Positions 42,480-51,472 are shown, numbered from the stretch's first letter. The stretch is 64,000 nucleotides of DNA from Leisingera caerulea DSM 24564 (GCF_000473325.1 NZ_KI421513.1:2737217-2801216); one strand, 5' to 3'. Notes: generated from the letters alone by a model not told the origin. A program made the numbers and translations.

Positions 42480-43664
42480 TCAGGTGCGGCTCACCATCAG
42501 CCGGGTCAGGCCGTGGAAGTGGTAAGTGTTCGAATATTCCGGCTCTGCCGCCAGTTTCAGGTCCGGGCAGCGCTCAAACAGGATCGGCAGGGCGATCTGC
42601 ATTTCCAGCCGCGCCAGCGGCGCGCCGACGCAGAAATGCAGGCCGCCGCCAAAGCTTTTGTTCACCTTGGGCGGCCTGGACGGGTCGAACCGGTCCGCGT
42701 CGTCCAGCGCCGCCGGGTCGCGGTTCGCGGCCCCCAAGAGCAGCGCAACCTGATCGCCGCGCTGGAAGGTATGGCCGAAAACCTCTGCCTCTTCATAGGC
42801 GTAGCGGGTGAACATATGGAGCGGCGGATCAAAGCGCAGGATTTCCTCCACCAGCCCCTCGATGCCCGCGGGCGCCAGCCACTCCGGCTGCCAGCCCTGC
42901 TGCAGCATGGTCTTCACGCCGTTGCCCAGGGAATGCACGGTGGCCTCGTGGCCTGCGTTCAACAGCAGGATGCAGGTGCCGATCAGCTCATCCGTGGAAA
43001 GCTTGTCGCCTTCCTCCTCTGCCGCGATCAGGCGGGTGATCAGGTCGTCGCGGGGATCGTTGCGGCGCTCGTCAATGTAGCCGCGCAGGAAGTCCGTGAA
43101 CTCTTGCGAGGCCTGTGCCGCAGCGTGTTCGGTCGCTTCGGTGCGCGACGCCTGGTACATCGCCACCATCTTGTGCGACCAGTCCAGAAGCTGCGGTGCC
43201 ATCTCCTCCGGCACGCCCAGCAGGCGGCAGATGGTGATCACCGGCACCTGGGTGCAATAGGTGTCCAGCAGGTCGAAGGGCTGGTCCGGGAAAGCATCAA
43301 TCAGCTGGTGGCACAGATCCCGGATGCCCGGCTCCAGCGCCGCGATCTCGCGCGAGGTGAAGGCGCGCAGCACCAGCTTGCGCAGGCGGGTGTGGCGGGG
43401 CGGCTCGGCGTCGAGCATCGAATGCGCCTCCACCGCCAGGAAGGGGGCAAGGTGGGCCGGGCCGTCCGTGCGCAGCTCTTGCGGCACCTCGCGGCCGAAG
43501 CGGCGGTCGCGCAGCAGCATGTGAACCGCAGAATGGCCGAAGGCGGCAACCATGCCATAGTCCTGCCAGCGGTGCAGCTGGCCCTCGGCCCGGGCGGTGG
43601 CATAAAAGGGATAAGGGTCCTGCACAAAGGCGGGATCGGTAGGGGATTGGGTTAAAGTCTTCAT
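42480..43664 (-). CDS. Cytochrome P450
   Basis: 394 residues from MKTLTQSPTDPAFVQDP, a soluble bacterial size. Heme ligand Cys345 in FGGGLHFCVGAPLARLEM, I-helix LNAGHEATVHSLG (the usual AG-x-x-T form), K-helix EEILRFDPP with E-x-x-R. Oxidises an unknown substrate with two electrons from a ferredoxin; no ferredoxin or reductase gene is adjacent, although fpr lies about 6 kb away. Starts 59 bases from the divergent dctB. Confidence 0.95.
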   Translation of the reverse strand: MKTLTQSPTDPAFVQDPYPFYATARAEGQLHRWQDYGMVAAFGHSAVHMLLRDRRFGREVPQELRTDGPAHLAPFLAVEAHSMLDAEPPRHTRLRKLVLRAFTSREIAALEPGIRDLCHQLIDAFPDQPFDLLDTYCTQVPVITICRLLGVPEEMAPQLLDWSHKMVAMYQASRTEATEHAAAQASQEFTDFLRGYIDERRNDPRDDLITRLIAAEEEGDKLSTDELIGTCILLLNAGHEATVHSLGNGVKTMLQQGWQPEWLAPAGIEGLVEEILRFDPPLHMFTRYAYEEAEVFGHTFQRGDQVALLLGAANRDPAALDDADRFDPSRPPKVNKSFGGGLHFCVGAPLARLEMQIALPILFERCPDLKLAAEPEYSNTYHFHGLTRLMVSRT

Positions 43665-43723
43665 ATACCGGTTCTTGCCGCTGCATCTGGTCAATGCAAG
43701 GGGCGCTTTGATAACGTGCCGCC

Positions 43724-45469
43724 ATGAAAACACAAAAATTTCTTCGCTGGAGTCTGCCTGCCGGGTTCCTTTTGGCCGTGGCGGCGCTGGCGCTGGCGGT
43801 CTGGTCCTATGGCTACCGCCAGGCACTGGACAGCCTGGCCGAGCGCAGTGCGGCCGATCTGGCCCTGGCCTCGGACCGGGTGAGCACGCAGTTGCAGGTC
43901 TATCAGGAGCTGGCGGTGCTGACCGCGGAGCATCCAGTGCTGGCGGATCTTGCCGCGCCTGAGGCGCAGGCCGGTGCGGCGGATCTGCTGCGGTCGGTGG
44001 CGGATAAGACCGCGGCGCTGGATGTGTTCTTTGCTGCGGCAGACGGAAATGTGCTGGCGGCGGCCGAAGGGGTGACCGGCGCCAGCGTGGCGCAGCAGGA
44101 TTATTTCATCCGGGCGATGCAGGGCGCGCTGGGCACCGGCCACGGGGTGCTGCAGCCGGATGGCAAGCGGGCCTATTTCTATGCCGCTCCGGCCTTTGCC
44201 CCGGACGGCCGGGTGCGCGGGGCGCTGGTGGTGGTCGCTGACGTGGAAGATGTGGAGCAGACCTGGCGCGGCTCGCTGCCGGCGGTGTTCTTCACCGACG
44301 AGAGCGGCGAGGTGTTCATTGCCAACCGCTCGGAGCTGTTGTTCTGGCAGCGCGGCGCGGAGGGGCAGAGCCCGAGTGTGACGGGCCGGGAGTTTTATGC
44401 CGGGCATGAGATCTGGACCCTGCGGGGCAGCCCCTATCTGCCCGCCCGGGCGCTGCATCTGTCAGTCGGGCTGCCGGTCATTGGCATGACGGGTGAGATC
44501 CTGGTGGATGTGGCCCCCGCGCAGCGGATTGCGGTGCTGCAGGCGGCGGCGCTGGCGGCGGTGTGCCTGGCCCTGGGCGCCATGCTGTTCATCGTGATGG
44601 AGCGCCGCCGCACCCTGGCGGAGGCCAATGCGGTGCTGGAAAGCCGGGTGGAGGCGCGCACAAGGGCGCTGTCGGCGGCCAACCTGCAGCTGCGCCGCGA
44701 GGTGCGCGAGCGCGAGGAAGCGGAGGCGGCCCTGAAACGCGCGCAGGAGGAACTGGTGCAGGCGGGCAAGCTGTCGGCGCTGGGGCAGATGTCGGCGGGC
44801 ATCAGCCATGAGCTGAATCAGCCCTTGATGGCGATCCAGCAGTATGCCGAGAACGGCGCGGCCTTTCTGGAGCGCGGAAAGGCGGCGCGCACCGGGGAAA
44901 ACCTGGGGCGGATTTCGGACATGGCGGTGCGGATGGCGCGGATCATCAAGAACCTGCGCGCCTTTGCCCGCAACGAAAGCGAGCCGATGGGGCAGGTCGA
45001 TCTGGTGCAGGTGATCAGCGCTGCGGCAGAGCTGACCGCGCCGCGGCTGAAAGCGGAGCAGGTGGATCTGCGCTGGCAGCCTGGCGACTATCCCGCGCCG
45101 GTTTATGCCTGGGGCGGCGAGGTGCGGCTGACGCAGGTTTTCGTGAACCTGATCAACAACGCCGCGGATGCCATGCAGGGACAGGTGGAGAAGGTGATCT
45201 CGATCTCAGTCGTGACCGGCCCGCGGCTGCAGGTGCGGGTGCAGGACAGCGGCCCCGGCATCAAGGAGCCGGAGAAGATGTTCGAGCCGTTCTATTCCAC
45301 CAAGGTGGTTGGCAGCTCCGAGGGGATGGGGCTGGGTCTGTCGATCTCCTATGGTCTGGTGCAGAGTTTCGGCGGCAACATCCGCGGCACCAACACCGGC
45401 GGCGGCGCGGTGTTCACGGTTGAGCTGGAGCCGTGGAGCGACGCCGGGCAGAAGGATGATGCCGCATGA
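43724..45469 (+). CDS. dctB: C4-dicarboxylate sensor histidine kinase DctB
   Basis: 581 residues. Transmembrane helix 1 (about 8-30), a periplasmic double PDC/PAS region (about 31-270) with YFIRAMQGALGTGHG and ARALHLSVGLPV, helix 2 (about 271-292), a coiled coil, then HisKA with GISHELNQPLMAIQQYAENG (His362 region) and an HATPase_c domain (NLINNAADAM, DSGPGI, GMGLGLSIS). Detects external succinate, malate or fumarate. Overlaps dctD by four bases (ATGA). No obvious ribosome site before its ATG. Confidence 0.95.
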   Translation: MKTQKFLRWSLPAGFLLAVAALALAVWSYGYRQALDSLAERSAADLALASDRVSTQLQVYQELAVLTAEHPVLADLAAPEAQAGAADLLRSVADKTAALDVFFAAADGNVLAAAEGVTGASVAQQDYFIRAMQGALGTGHGVLQPDGKRAYFYAAPAFAPDGRVRGALVVVADVEDVEQTWRGSLPAVFFTDESGEVFIANRSELLFWQRGAEGQSPSVTGREFYAGHEIWTLRGSPYLPARALHLSVGLPVIGMTGEILVDVAPAQRIAVLQAAALAAVCLALGAMLFIVMERRRTLAEANAVLESRVEARTRALSAANLQLRREVREREEAEAALKRAQEELVQAGKLSALGQMSAGISHELNQPLMAIQQYAENGAAFLERGKAARTGENLGRISDMAVRMARIIKNLRAFARNESEPMGQVDLVQVISAAAELTAPRLKAEQVDLRWQPGDYPAPVYAWGGEVRLTQVFVNLINNAADAMQGQVEKVISISVVTGPRLQVRVQDSGPGIKEPEKMFEPFYSTKVVGSSEGMGLGLSISYGLVQSFGGNIRGTNTGGGAVFTVELEPWSDAGQKDDAA

Positions 45470-46695
45470 CCCGCAAGGTGCTTTTGGTGGATGACGATGC
45501 GGCGGTGCGGGAGGCGCTGGCGCAGACGCTGGAGCTGAACGACCTAGAAGCGGTCACCGCGGGGTCCTTTGTGGCGGCCAAGGACCATATCACGCGCGGC
45601 TTCGACGGCGTTATCGTCTCTGACCTGCGGATGCCGGGGCGGGACGGGTTTCATCTGCTGGACTATGCCCGCAGCGTGGATGAGGAGCTGCCGGTGGTGC
45701 TGCTGACCGGCGAGGGCGACATTCCGATGGCGGTAAAGGCGATGTCGCAGGGGGCGTTCGACTTCCTGGAAAAACCCTGTGCCGCGGCGGATTTCCTGCC
45801 GGTTTTGGAGCGCGCGCTGAAGACCCGGGCGCTGGTGCTGGAGAACCGGCGGCTGAAGCGGCAGCTGGAAACCGGCGATCCGGCCTCTAGGCTGCTGTTC
45901 GGCAGCTCGCCGCAGGCGGAGGAGATGCGCCAGCGGGTGCGGGCGGTTGCGCCGACGGGCGCAGAGGTGCTGGTGACCGGCGCGCCGGGCAGCGGTATTT
46001 CCAAGGTGGCGGAGGTCATCCACCTGATGTCGCCCGCCTCGCAAGGCCCGTTTGTGAAACGCCCCGCCGCCGGGCTGGCGGCGGAGACGGTGGCGGAGCT
46101 GTGCCAGGAGGCGGCGGGCGGCTCATTGTTTCTGGACGAGGTGCAGGCGCTGCCGGAGGCGGCGCAATACGCGCTGCTGGCGCAGCTGGAGCAGGGCGGC
46201 GGAGTGCGGATCATCGCGGGCTCCAGCGCTGATCTGGCGGGCAAGGCGGAAGCGGACGGGTTCAGTGCCGATCTGTTTTACCGGCTGGATGTGATGCGGG
46301 TGCGGATCCCGTCGCTGGCCGAACGCCCCGGCGACATTCCGGTGCTGTTCCGCCATTACGTGGCGCAGGCGGCAGAGCAGGCGGGGATTGAGGCGCCAGA
46401 GATCAGCCAGGATCATCTGGCGGCGCTGATGGCGCAGGACTGGCCGGGCAATGCGCGCTCCTTGATGTCGGCGGCGATGCGGTTTGTGCTGGGAATGCCG
46501 GAGGAGGCCGCCGCAGCCGCGGGGCTGGGGCTGGCGGAGCAGATGGCGCAGGTGGAGCGGTCGCTGCTGATTGCGGCGCTGGGACGGGCCAACGGGCGCG
46601 CGGCTGCGGCTGCGGAAGCCCTGAAGCTGCCGCGCAAGACGTTCTATGACAAGCTGGCCCGCTATGGCATCCGGCCCGAGGATTACCGCCGCTGA
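45466..46695 (+). CDS. dctD: DctD-like response regulator with degenerate sigma-54 domain
   Basis: 409 residues. Receiver: DDD at 9-11, phospho-acceptor Asp53, Thr81, Lys103. The AAA+ part keeps LFLDEVQALP and FYRLDVMRVRIPSLAERPGDIP, but the Walker A equivalent is GAPGSGIS (172-179) with the lysine replaced by Ile, and the ESELFGHExGAFTGA segment is deleted. The C-terminal Fis-type HTH (ANGRAAAAAEALKLPRKTFYDKLARYGI) is intact. It should bind DNA and be phosphorylated, but can hardly open sigma-54 promoters. Downstream is the TRAP operon. Confidence 0.93.
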   Translation: MTRKVLLVDDDAAVREALAQTLELNDLEAVTAGSFVAAKDHITRGFDGVIVSDLRMPGRDGFHLLDYARSVDEELPVVLLTGEGDIPMAVKAMSQGAFDFLEKPCAAADFLPVLERALKTRALVLENRRLKRQLETGDPASRLLFGSSPQAEEMRQRVRAVAPTGAEVLVTGAPGSGISKVAEVIHLMSPASQGPFVKRPAAGLAAETVAELCQEAAGGSLFLDEVQALPEAAQYALLAQLEQGGGVRIIAGSSADLAGKAEADGFSADLFYRLDVMRVRIPSLAERPGDIPVLFRHYVAQAAEQAGIEAPEISQDHLAALMAQDWPGNARSLMSAAMRFVLGMPEEAAAAAGLGLAEQMAQVERSLLIAALGRANGRAAAAAEALKLPRKTFYDKLARYGIRPEDYRR

Positions 46696-47138
46696 GGGCG
46701 CTGGGCTGTAGGGCCTTGCGGTTCGTCCGATCCGGCTGGGATGCCGGGGTATTAAGGAGGCGGCGCCGCCGGTGAAGCCCCAAGGGGGCCATAGGCGGAG
46801 GGAGGACGGGGGTCGCAAGCCCCCATGTCCGCTGAAGCCTTCGGTGCGGGACGCCCCTGCACCCGATGAAGAGGTGGTCTTGGGGGCCCTGTGTTCTCCT
46901 GGCGGTGCGGGGTGTCAGTCCGCGCCAGTGTCGCGACGGATGGCAGTATTGCAGCGCGGGGTTAAGGCCGGGAAAGCGGGGCGTGCGGTGGGCGTGCAAC
47001 ACCCCGGCTGTGGTGTTACTGCGTCAGGTAGGACGCCTCCCATTTCGGCGGCAAAGCCGCCTGCCGGGCAGCGGGACGGGAGTTTTTGCGAAAGATGAAA
47101 GGGCGGCGATTCCCCTGCAGTTCTGTCGGGCGCTAACA
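46696..47138. other. Non-coding region between dctD and dctP
   Basis: About 440 bases with no credible gene; open frames here have random composition. Contains the GGCGGCGCCGCC palindrome (46759-46770), a GGGGG/CCCCC hairpin near 46808-46826 and a copy of the intergenic repeat at 47071-47103. Unusually long for this compact window. Confidence 0.5.
47071..47103 (+). repeat. Bipartite intergenic repeat (degenerate copy upstream of dctP)
   Basis: GCGGGACGGGAGTTTTTGCG followed by AAAGATGAAAGGG has the same skeleton as the 42361-42390 tail (GGAGTTTTTTGCCAAAGGTGAAAGG). A short GGCGGCAAAGCCGCC hairpin precedes it (47047-47061), replacing the GGGGGC/GCCCCC stem. Confidence 0.5.
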
Positions 47139-47140
47139 TT

Positions 47141-47158
47141 TGTGCGGTTTTCCGCACA
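47141..47158. promoter_or_regulatory. Enhancer-type palindrome 1 upstream of dctPQM (TGTGCG-N6-CGCACA)
   Basis: TGTGCGGTTTTCCGCACA, extended to TTTGTGCGG/CCGCACAAA with nine-base perfect arms (47139-47160). It resembles the paired activator sites that DctD uses upstream of dicarboxylate transporter genes in rhizobia. Lies 229 bases before the dctP ATG. Confidence 0.65.
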
Positions 47159-47173
47159 AAGCCGGAAGCACCT

Positions 47174-47191
47174 TGTGCGGGATTTCGCACA
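47174..47191. promoter_or_regulatory. Enhancer-type palindrome 2 upstream of dctPQM (TGTGCG-N6-CGCACA)
   Basis: TGTGCGGGATTTCGCACA repeats the first site's outer hexamers with the same six-base spacer, exactly 33 bases further on (about three helical turns), so two dimers would sit on the same face of the DNA. Confidence 0.65.
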
Positions 47192-47386
47192 GCTTTTGAT
47201 CCGCTTCGCCAGGACGTATTCAGAGATGTCCGTAAGCCTCTGTCAAATTGCGGAAATTCCGGATGGGAGATGATTCCCGAATCAAATCTTGAGCGGTTTT
47301 ACGCAACTTGGGATGCTCTGAGCGGGCTTCAGCTATGCGCTGAGGGCAACATAGAATTTTCTGATGATTTTTCTGGGAGGAAAGAC

Positions 47387-48388
47387 ATGAAATTCCTGAC
47401 CACTGCTGCAACCGCACTGGCACTGGCTGTGACCGCAGGTGCCGCAAGCGCCGCCTGCGACGATGGCGAGGTCGTGGTGAAATTCAGCCACGTCACCAAC
47501 ACCGACAAGCACCCCAAGGGGATTGCCGCGTCGCTGCTGGAAAAGCGCGTGAACGAGGAAATGAACGGCACCATGTGCATGGAGGTCTACCCGAACTCCA
47601 CGCTGTACAACGACAACAAGGTGCTGGAAGCGATGCTGCAGGGCGACGTGCAGCTGGCCGCGCCGTCGCTGTCGAAGTTCGAGAAGTTCACCAAGCAGTT
47701 CCGCCTGTTCGACCTGCCGTTCATGTTCAAGAACATCGAAGCCGTGGATGCGTTCCAGGCGTCTGAAACCGGCCAGGAGATGCTGGACTCGATGCAGCGC
47801 CGCGGCCTGCAGGGGCTGGCGTACTGGCACAACGGCATGAAGCAGATGTCGGCCAACAAGCCGCTGGTGGAGCCCACGGATGCCAACGGGCTGAAGTTCC
47901 GCGTGCAGTCGTCGGATGTGCTGGTGGCGCAGATGGAAGCGATCGGCGGCTCGCCGCAGAAAATGGCGTTTTCGGAAGTGTACGGCGCGCTGCAGCAGGG
48001 TGTTGTGGACGGGCAGGAAAACACCTGGTCCAACATCTATGGCAAGAAGTTCTTTGAGGTGCAGGACGGTGTGACCGAGACCAACCACGGCGCGCTGGAT
48101 TACCTGGTGGTGACCTCGGTTGACTGGCTGGACAGCCTGGAGCCGGACGTGCGCGACCAGTTCCTGACCATCCTTAAGGAAGTGACTGCCGTGCGGAACG
48201 CCGAATCCACCAAGGTGAACGGCGAGGCCAAGCAGGCGATCATCGACGCCGGCGGCGTGGTGCGCGAGCTGACCCCTGAGCAGCGCGCGGCCTGGGTCGA
48301 GGCGATGAAGCCGGTCTGGGAGAAATTCGCAGGCGACGTCGGCCAGGAAAAGATCGACGCGGCGCAAGCCATCAACGCAGGCCTGTAA
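47387..48388 (+). CDS. dctP: TRAP transporter solute-binding protein DctP
   Basis: 333 residues from MKFLTTAATALALAVTAGAASA, a Sec signal peptide cleaved after about residue 22, with GGGAGGAAAG upstream; the open frame before it is not coding. VKFSHVTNTDKHPKG, GLKFRVQSSDVLVAQMEAIGGSPQKMAFSEVYGALQQGVVDGQEN (with the carboxylate-binding arginine) and NHGALDYLVVTS mark DctP of the C4-dicarboxylate type. Captures succinate/malate/fumarate in the periplasm for DctQM. Confidence 0.97.
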   Translation: MKFLTTAATALALAVTAGAASAACDDGEVVVKFSHVTNTDKHPKGIAASLLEKRVNEEMNGTMCMEVYPNSTLYNDNKVLEAMLQGDVQLAAPSLSKFEKFTKQFRLFDLPFMFKNIEAVDAFQASETGQEMLDSMQRRGLQGLAYWHNGMKQMSANKPLVEPTDANGLKFRVQSSDVLVAQMEAIGGSPQKMAFSEVYGALQQGVVDGQENTWSNIYGKKFFEVQDGVTETNHGALDYLVVTSVDWLDSLEPDVRDQFLTILKEVTAVRNAESTKVNGEAKQAIIDAGGVVRELTPEQRAAWVEAMKPVWEKFAGDVGQEKIDAAQAINAGL

Positions 48389-48487
48389 TCCGGGCCTGAC
48401 CGGGGTGCCCCTGCGGGCGCCCCGTATCCGCGGGCGGCGCGGGGATCCGCCGCCTGCACCCCTTTCCGCAAAACTTGGGAGGCAGCC

Positions 48488-49165
48488 ATGGCGGGGTCCA
48501 GAACCGGCCCGAGCGGGCTTATCAACTCACTCGAAGAAACCCTGATCGCGCTCCTGCTGGGGCTGATGACGGCGATTACATTCGCCAATGTGATCGCGCG
48601 GTTTGTATTCAATTCCAACATTCTGTGGGCGCTGGAGCTGACCGTGTTCCTGTTTGCCTGGCTGGTGCTCTTGGGCGCGTCTTATGCGGTGAAGACCCAT
48701 GCGCATCTGGGGGTGGACGCCATCGTCAACATGCTGGCGCCCGGTGCGCGCAAGGCGGTGGGGCTGTTTGCCGTTGCCTGCTGCCTGGTGTTTTCGCTGC
48801 TTCTGCTGAAGGGCGCCTATGACTACTGGGCAGTGTTTGCCGACCTGCCGCCCACCTCGGGCCGCTGGTTCCCGACCGGGTTTGACATGAAGGCGCGCAG
48901 CCAGAGCTTCTATGAGGTTCAGGACGTGCCGATGGTGGGGATCTTCAAGTTCCTGGAAGACCTGATCAATTACGGCGACTCCTACGAGAAGCTGCCGAAG
49001 GTTGTTCCTTACGTGGTGCTGCCGGTGTCGATGCTGCTTCTGGTGTTCCGCTTTACCCAGGCAGCGTTCCAGATTGCCCGCGGCGAGGCGGACCGGCTGG
49101 TCGCCAGCCACGAGGTCGAAGACGAAATTGCAGAAGTGCAGGCACAGCGCGGGGAGCATGACTGA
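48488..49165 (+). CDS. dctQ: TRAP transporter small permease DctQ
   Basis: 225 residues, GGGAGG five bases upstream. Four membrane segments; FANVIARFVFNSNILWALELTVFLFAWLVLLGASYAVKTHAHLGVD is the DctQ signature. It is longer than the usual 160-180 because of an insertion of about 60 residues between helices 3 and 4 (ADLPPTSGRWFPTGFDMKARSQSFYEVQDVPMVGIF), a feature of the DctPQM subtype for dicarboxylates. Overlaps dctM by one base (TGATG). Confidence 0.95.
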   Translation: MAGSRTGPSGLINSLEETLIALLLGLMTAITFANVIARFVFNSNILWALELTVFLFAWLVLLGASYAVKTHAHLGVDAIVNMLAPGARKAVGLFAVACCLVFSLLLLKGAYDYWAVFADLPPTSGRWFPTGFDMKARSQSFYEVQDVPMVGIFKFLEDLINYGDSYEKLPKVVPYVVLPVSMLLLVFRFTQAAFQIARGEADRLVASHEVEDEIAEVQAQRGEHD

Positions 49166-50541
49166 TGGAAGTGGTAATCCTCTTTGCGATGGTGATTGGC
49201 CTGTTGCTGATCGGGGTGCCGATTGCGGTGTCGCTGGGCCTCAGCTCGACCATCTTTCTGCTGATTTATTCCGACAGCTCTCTGGCGTCGGTCGCAGGCA
49301 CGCTGTTTGAAGCCTTTGAGGGGCATTTCACCCTGCTGGCGATCCCGTTCTTCATTCTGGCCTCGTCATTCATGACCACAGGCGGCGTGGCGCGGCGGAT
49401 CATCCGCTTCTCCATCGCTTGCGTCGGCCATCTGCCGGGCGGGCTGGCGATTGCGGGCGTGTTTGCTTGCATGCTGTTTGCGGCTCTGTCCGGGTCGTCT
49501 CCCGCGACCGTGGTGGCCATTGGCTCCATTGTGATCGCAGGGATGCGGCAGGTGGGCTACTCCAAGGAGTTTGCGGCCGGTGTGATCTGTAACGCGGGCA
49601 CCCTGGGCATCCTGATCCCGCCCTCCATCGTGATGGTGGTCTATGCGGCGGCGGTTGAAGTCTCGGTGGGGCGCATGTTCCTGGCGGGCGTGATCCCGGG
49701 CCTGATGGCCGGTCTGATGCTGATGATCACCATCTATGTGATGGCCAAGGTCAAGAACCTGCCCAAGGGCGACTGGAAGGGCTGGGGCGAGATCTTCACC
49801 TCGGCGCGCGAGGCCGGCTGGGGTCTGTTCCTGATCGTGATCATCCTGGGCGGTATTTATGGCGGTATCTTCACGCCGACCGAGGCCGCGGCGGTGGCGG
49901 CGGTTTATGCCTTCCTGATCGCCTCCTTCGTCTACAAGGACATGGGGCCGCTGTCGAACGGCGAGGGCGAGGCCAAGACGCCGCTGATCAAGAAGCCTTA
50001 TGCGCTGGTGACGGCGTTCTTCCACAGCGACACCAAGCACACGCTGTTCGAGGCGGGCAAGCTGACCGTGACGCTGCTGTTTGTGATCGCCAACGCGCTG
50101 ATCCTGAAGCATGTGCTGACCGATGAGCAGGTGCCGCAGCATATCGCCAATGCGATGCTGTCGGCGGGCTTTGGCCCGATCATGTTCCTGATCGTCGTCA
50201 ACGTGATCCTGCTGATCGGCGGCCAGTTCATGGAGCCCTCGGGCCTGCTGGTCATCGTTGCGCCGCTGGTGTTCCCGATTGCCATCGAGCTGGGCATCGA
50301 CCCGATCCACCTGGGCATCATCATGGTGGTGAACATGGAGATCGGCATGATCACCCCGCCGGTCGGCCTGAACCTGTTCGTGACCTCAGGCGTCGCGGGG
50401 ATGCCGATGATGGGGGTGGTGCGCGCGGCGCTGCCGTTCCTCGCCGTGCTCTTCGTGTTCCTTATCCTGATCACCTATGTGCCGTGGCTGTCGACCGTGC
50501 TGCCAAATGCGGTGATGGGGCCGGAGATCATAACGAAATAG
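49165..50541 (+). CDS. dctM: TRAP transporter large permease DctM
   Basis: 458 residues with about 12 membrane segments. GHLPGGLAIAGVFACMLFAALSGSSPATVVAIGSI, NAGTLGILIPPSIVMVVYA and NMEIGMITPPVGLNLFVTSGVAGMPM are DctM hallmarks. Sodium-coupled carrier subunit. A hydrophilic insert at about 250-290 (DMGPLSNGEGEAKTPLIKK) lies between helix groups. Ends at a strong terminator. Confidence 0.97.
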   Translation: MEVVILFAMVIGLLLIGVPIAVSLGLSSTIFLLIYSDSSLASVAGTLFEAFEGHFTLLAIPFFILASSFMTTGGVARRIIRFSIACVGHLPGGLAIAGVFACMLFAALSGSSPATVVAIGSIVIAGMRQVGYSKEFAAGVICNAGTLGILIPPSIVMVVYAAAVEVSVGRMFLAGVIPGLMAGLMLMITIYVMAKVKNLPKGDWKGWGEIFTSAREAGWGLFLIVIILGGIYGGIFTPTEAAAVAAVYAFLIASFVYKDMGPLSNGEGEAKTPLIKKPYALVTAFFHSDTKHTLFEAGKLTVTLLFVIANALILKHVLTDEQVPQHIANAMLSAGFGPIMFLIVVNVILLIGGQFMEPSGLLVIVAPLVFPIAIELGIDPIHLGIIMVVNMEIGMITPPVGLNLFVTSGVAGMPMMGVVRAALPFLAVLFVFLILITYVPWLSTVLPNAVMGPEIITK

Positions 50542-50560
50542 GCGGTTTGCCAAAAAGAAA

Positions 50561-50585
50561 CGCCCCGGGAGACCGGGGCGTTTTT
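50561..50585 (+). terminator. Rho-independent terminator of dctPQM
   Basis: CGCCCCGG-gaga-CCGGGGCG (50561-50580) followed by TTTTTCGTTT. Starts 20 bases past the dctM stop. The mirror AAAAAG before it would allow weaker termination from the other side. Confidence 0.92.
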
Positions 50586-50596
50586 CGTTTCAGGGC

Positions 50597-50702
50597 AGGG
50601 GCTTTGCCCCTCTGCGCCGCTGGCGCATTCACCCCAGGATATTTGGTGCCAGATGAACACGGGATCCGCTGTTGGACTGGCTGAGAAAAACTCCGCCGGA
50701 GG
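50597..50702 (+). repeat. Bipartite intergenic repeat, composite copy between dctM and tpiA
   Basis: Hairpin AGGGGC-ttt-GCCCCT (50597-50611), then ACCCCAGGATATTTGGTGCC and AGATGAA (50631-50657). An opposed partial tail of the GGAGTTTTT variant follows (CTGGCTGAGAAAAACTCCGC, 50677-50696). Both tail variants occur in one gap, so they belong to one family. Confidence 0.65.
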
Positions 50703-50722
50703 CCCGCGCCGGGAGCCGCGTA

Positions 50723-51472
50723 TCAGGCCGCCTCTAGCGCGGTGATGATCGGGGAGAAATCGGCCGCCTTCAGGCTGGCGCCGCCCACAAGCGCGCCGTC
50801 GACGTTGGAAACGGCGAAGATTTCCGCGGCGTTCGAAGGCTTGACCGAGCCGCCGTAGAGCAGGCGGATGCTGCCGGCGGTCTCAGCGCCGAAGCGGGTG
50901 GTGAGTTCTGCGCGCAGGAAATCGTGCACTTCGGCGATTTGTTCCAGCGTGGGCACCTTGCCGGTGCCGATGGCCCAGACCGGCTCATAGGCGATCACGG
51001 TTTTTGCGCCGGAGGCCGAAGCCGGGACCGAGCCTGCCAGCTGAGTGCCTGCGACCTTGAGCGTGTCGCCTGCCTCGCGTTCCGCCAGGGTTTCACCGAT
51101 GCAGATCACCGCGGTGAGGCCCTCGGCCATGGCGGCCTCTGCCTTGGCGCAGACCTGGGCGTCGGTCTCGCCGTGGTCGGCGCGGCGTTCGGAGTGGCCG
51201 AGGATCACGGCGGAGGCGCCTGCGTCCTTGAGCATGGCCGCCGACAGATCGCCGGTGTGGGCGCCGGAAGCATTGGTGTGGCAGTCCTGGCCGCCGATGG
51301 CGACAGCGCTGCCCCTGGCGGTGTCTGCGGCGCGCGAAAGCAGGGTCGCGGGCGGGCAGATCAGGATATCGGCTGCCGGGCCGGGGTGGCCTTCGGCCAG
51401 TGCCGCCAGTTCACCCAGGCTGTCGCCGGTGCCGTTCATCTTCCAGTTGCCTGCTGCCAGTTTCCGCCGCAT
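50723..51472 (-). CDS. tpiA: Triosephosphate isomerase
   Basis: 249 residues from [14 protein letters not shown]; the frame is open 30 codons earlier but the AGNWKMNG start is the family's. AGNWKMN (substrate lysine), ILGHSERR (catalytic His), [14 protein letters not shown] (catalytic Glu in AYEPVWAIG) and [12 protein letters not shown] (phosphate loop) are all present. Glycolysis/gluconeogenesis enzyme. Monocistronic. Confidence 0.98.
   Translation of the reverse strand: MRRKLAAGNWKMNGTGDSLGELAALAEGHPGPAADILICPPATLLSRAADTARGSAVAIGGQDCHTNASGAHTGDLSAAMLKDAGASAVILGHSERRADHGETDAQVCAKAEAAMAEGLTAVICIGETLAEREAGDTLKVAGTQLAGSVPASASGAKTVIAYEPVWAIGTGKVPTLEQIAEVHDFLRAELTTRFGAETAGSIRLLYGGSVKPSNAAEIFAVSNVDGALVGGASLKAADFSPIITALEAA

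Noticed and set aside
46772..47098. Possible small gene in the dctD-dctP gap
   Set aside because: No ribosome site, random composition, and it runs across hairpins and a dispersed repeat.
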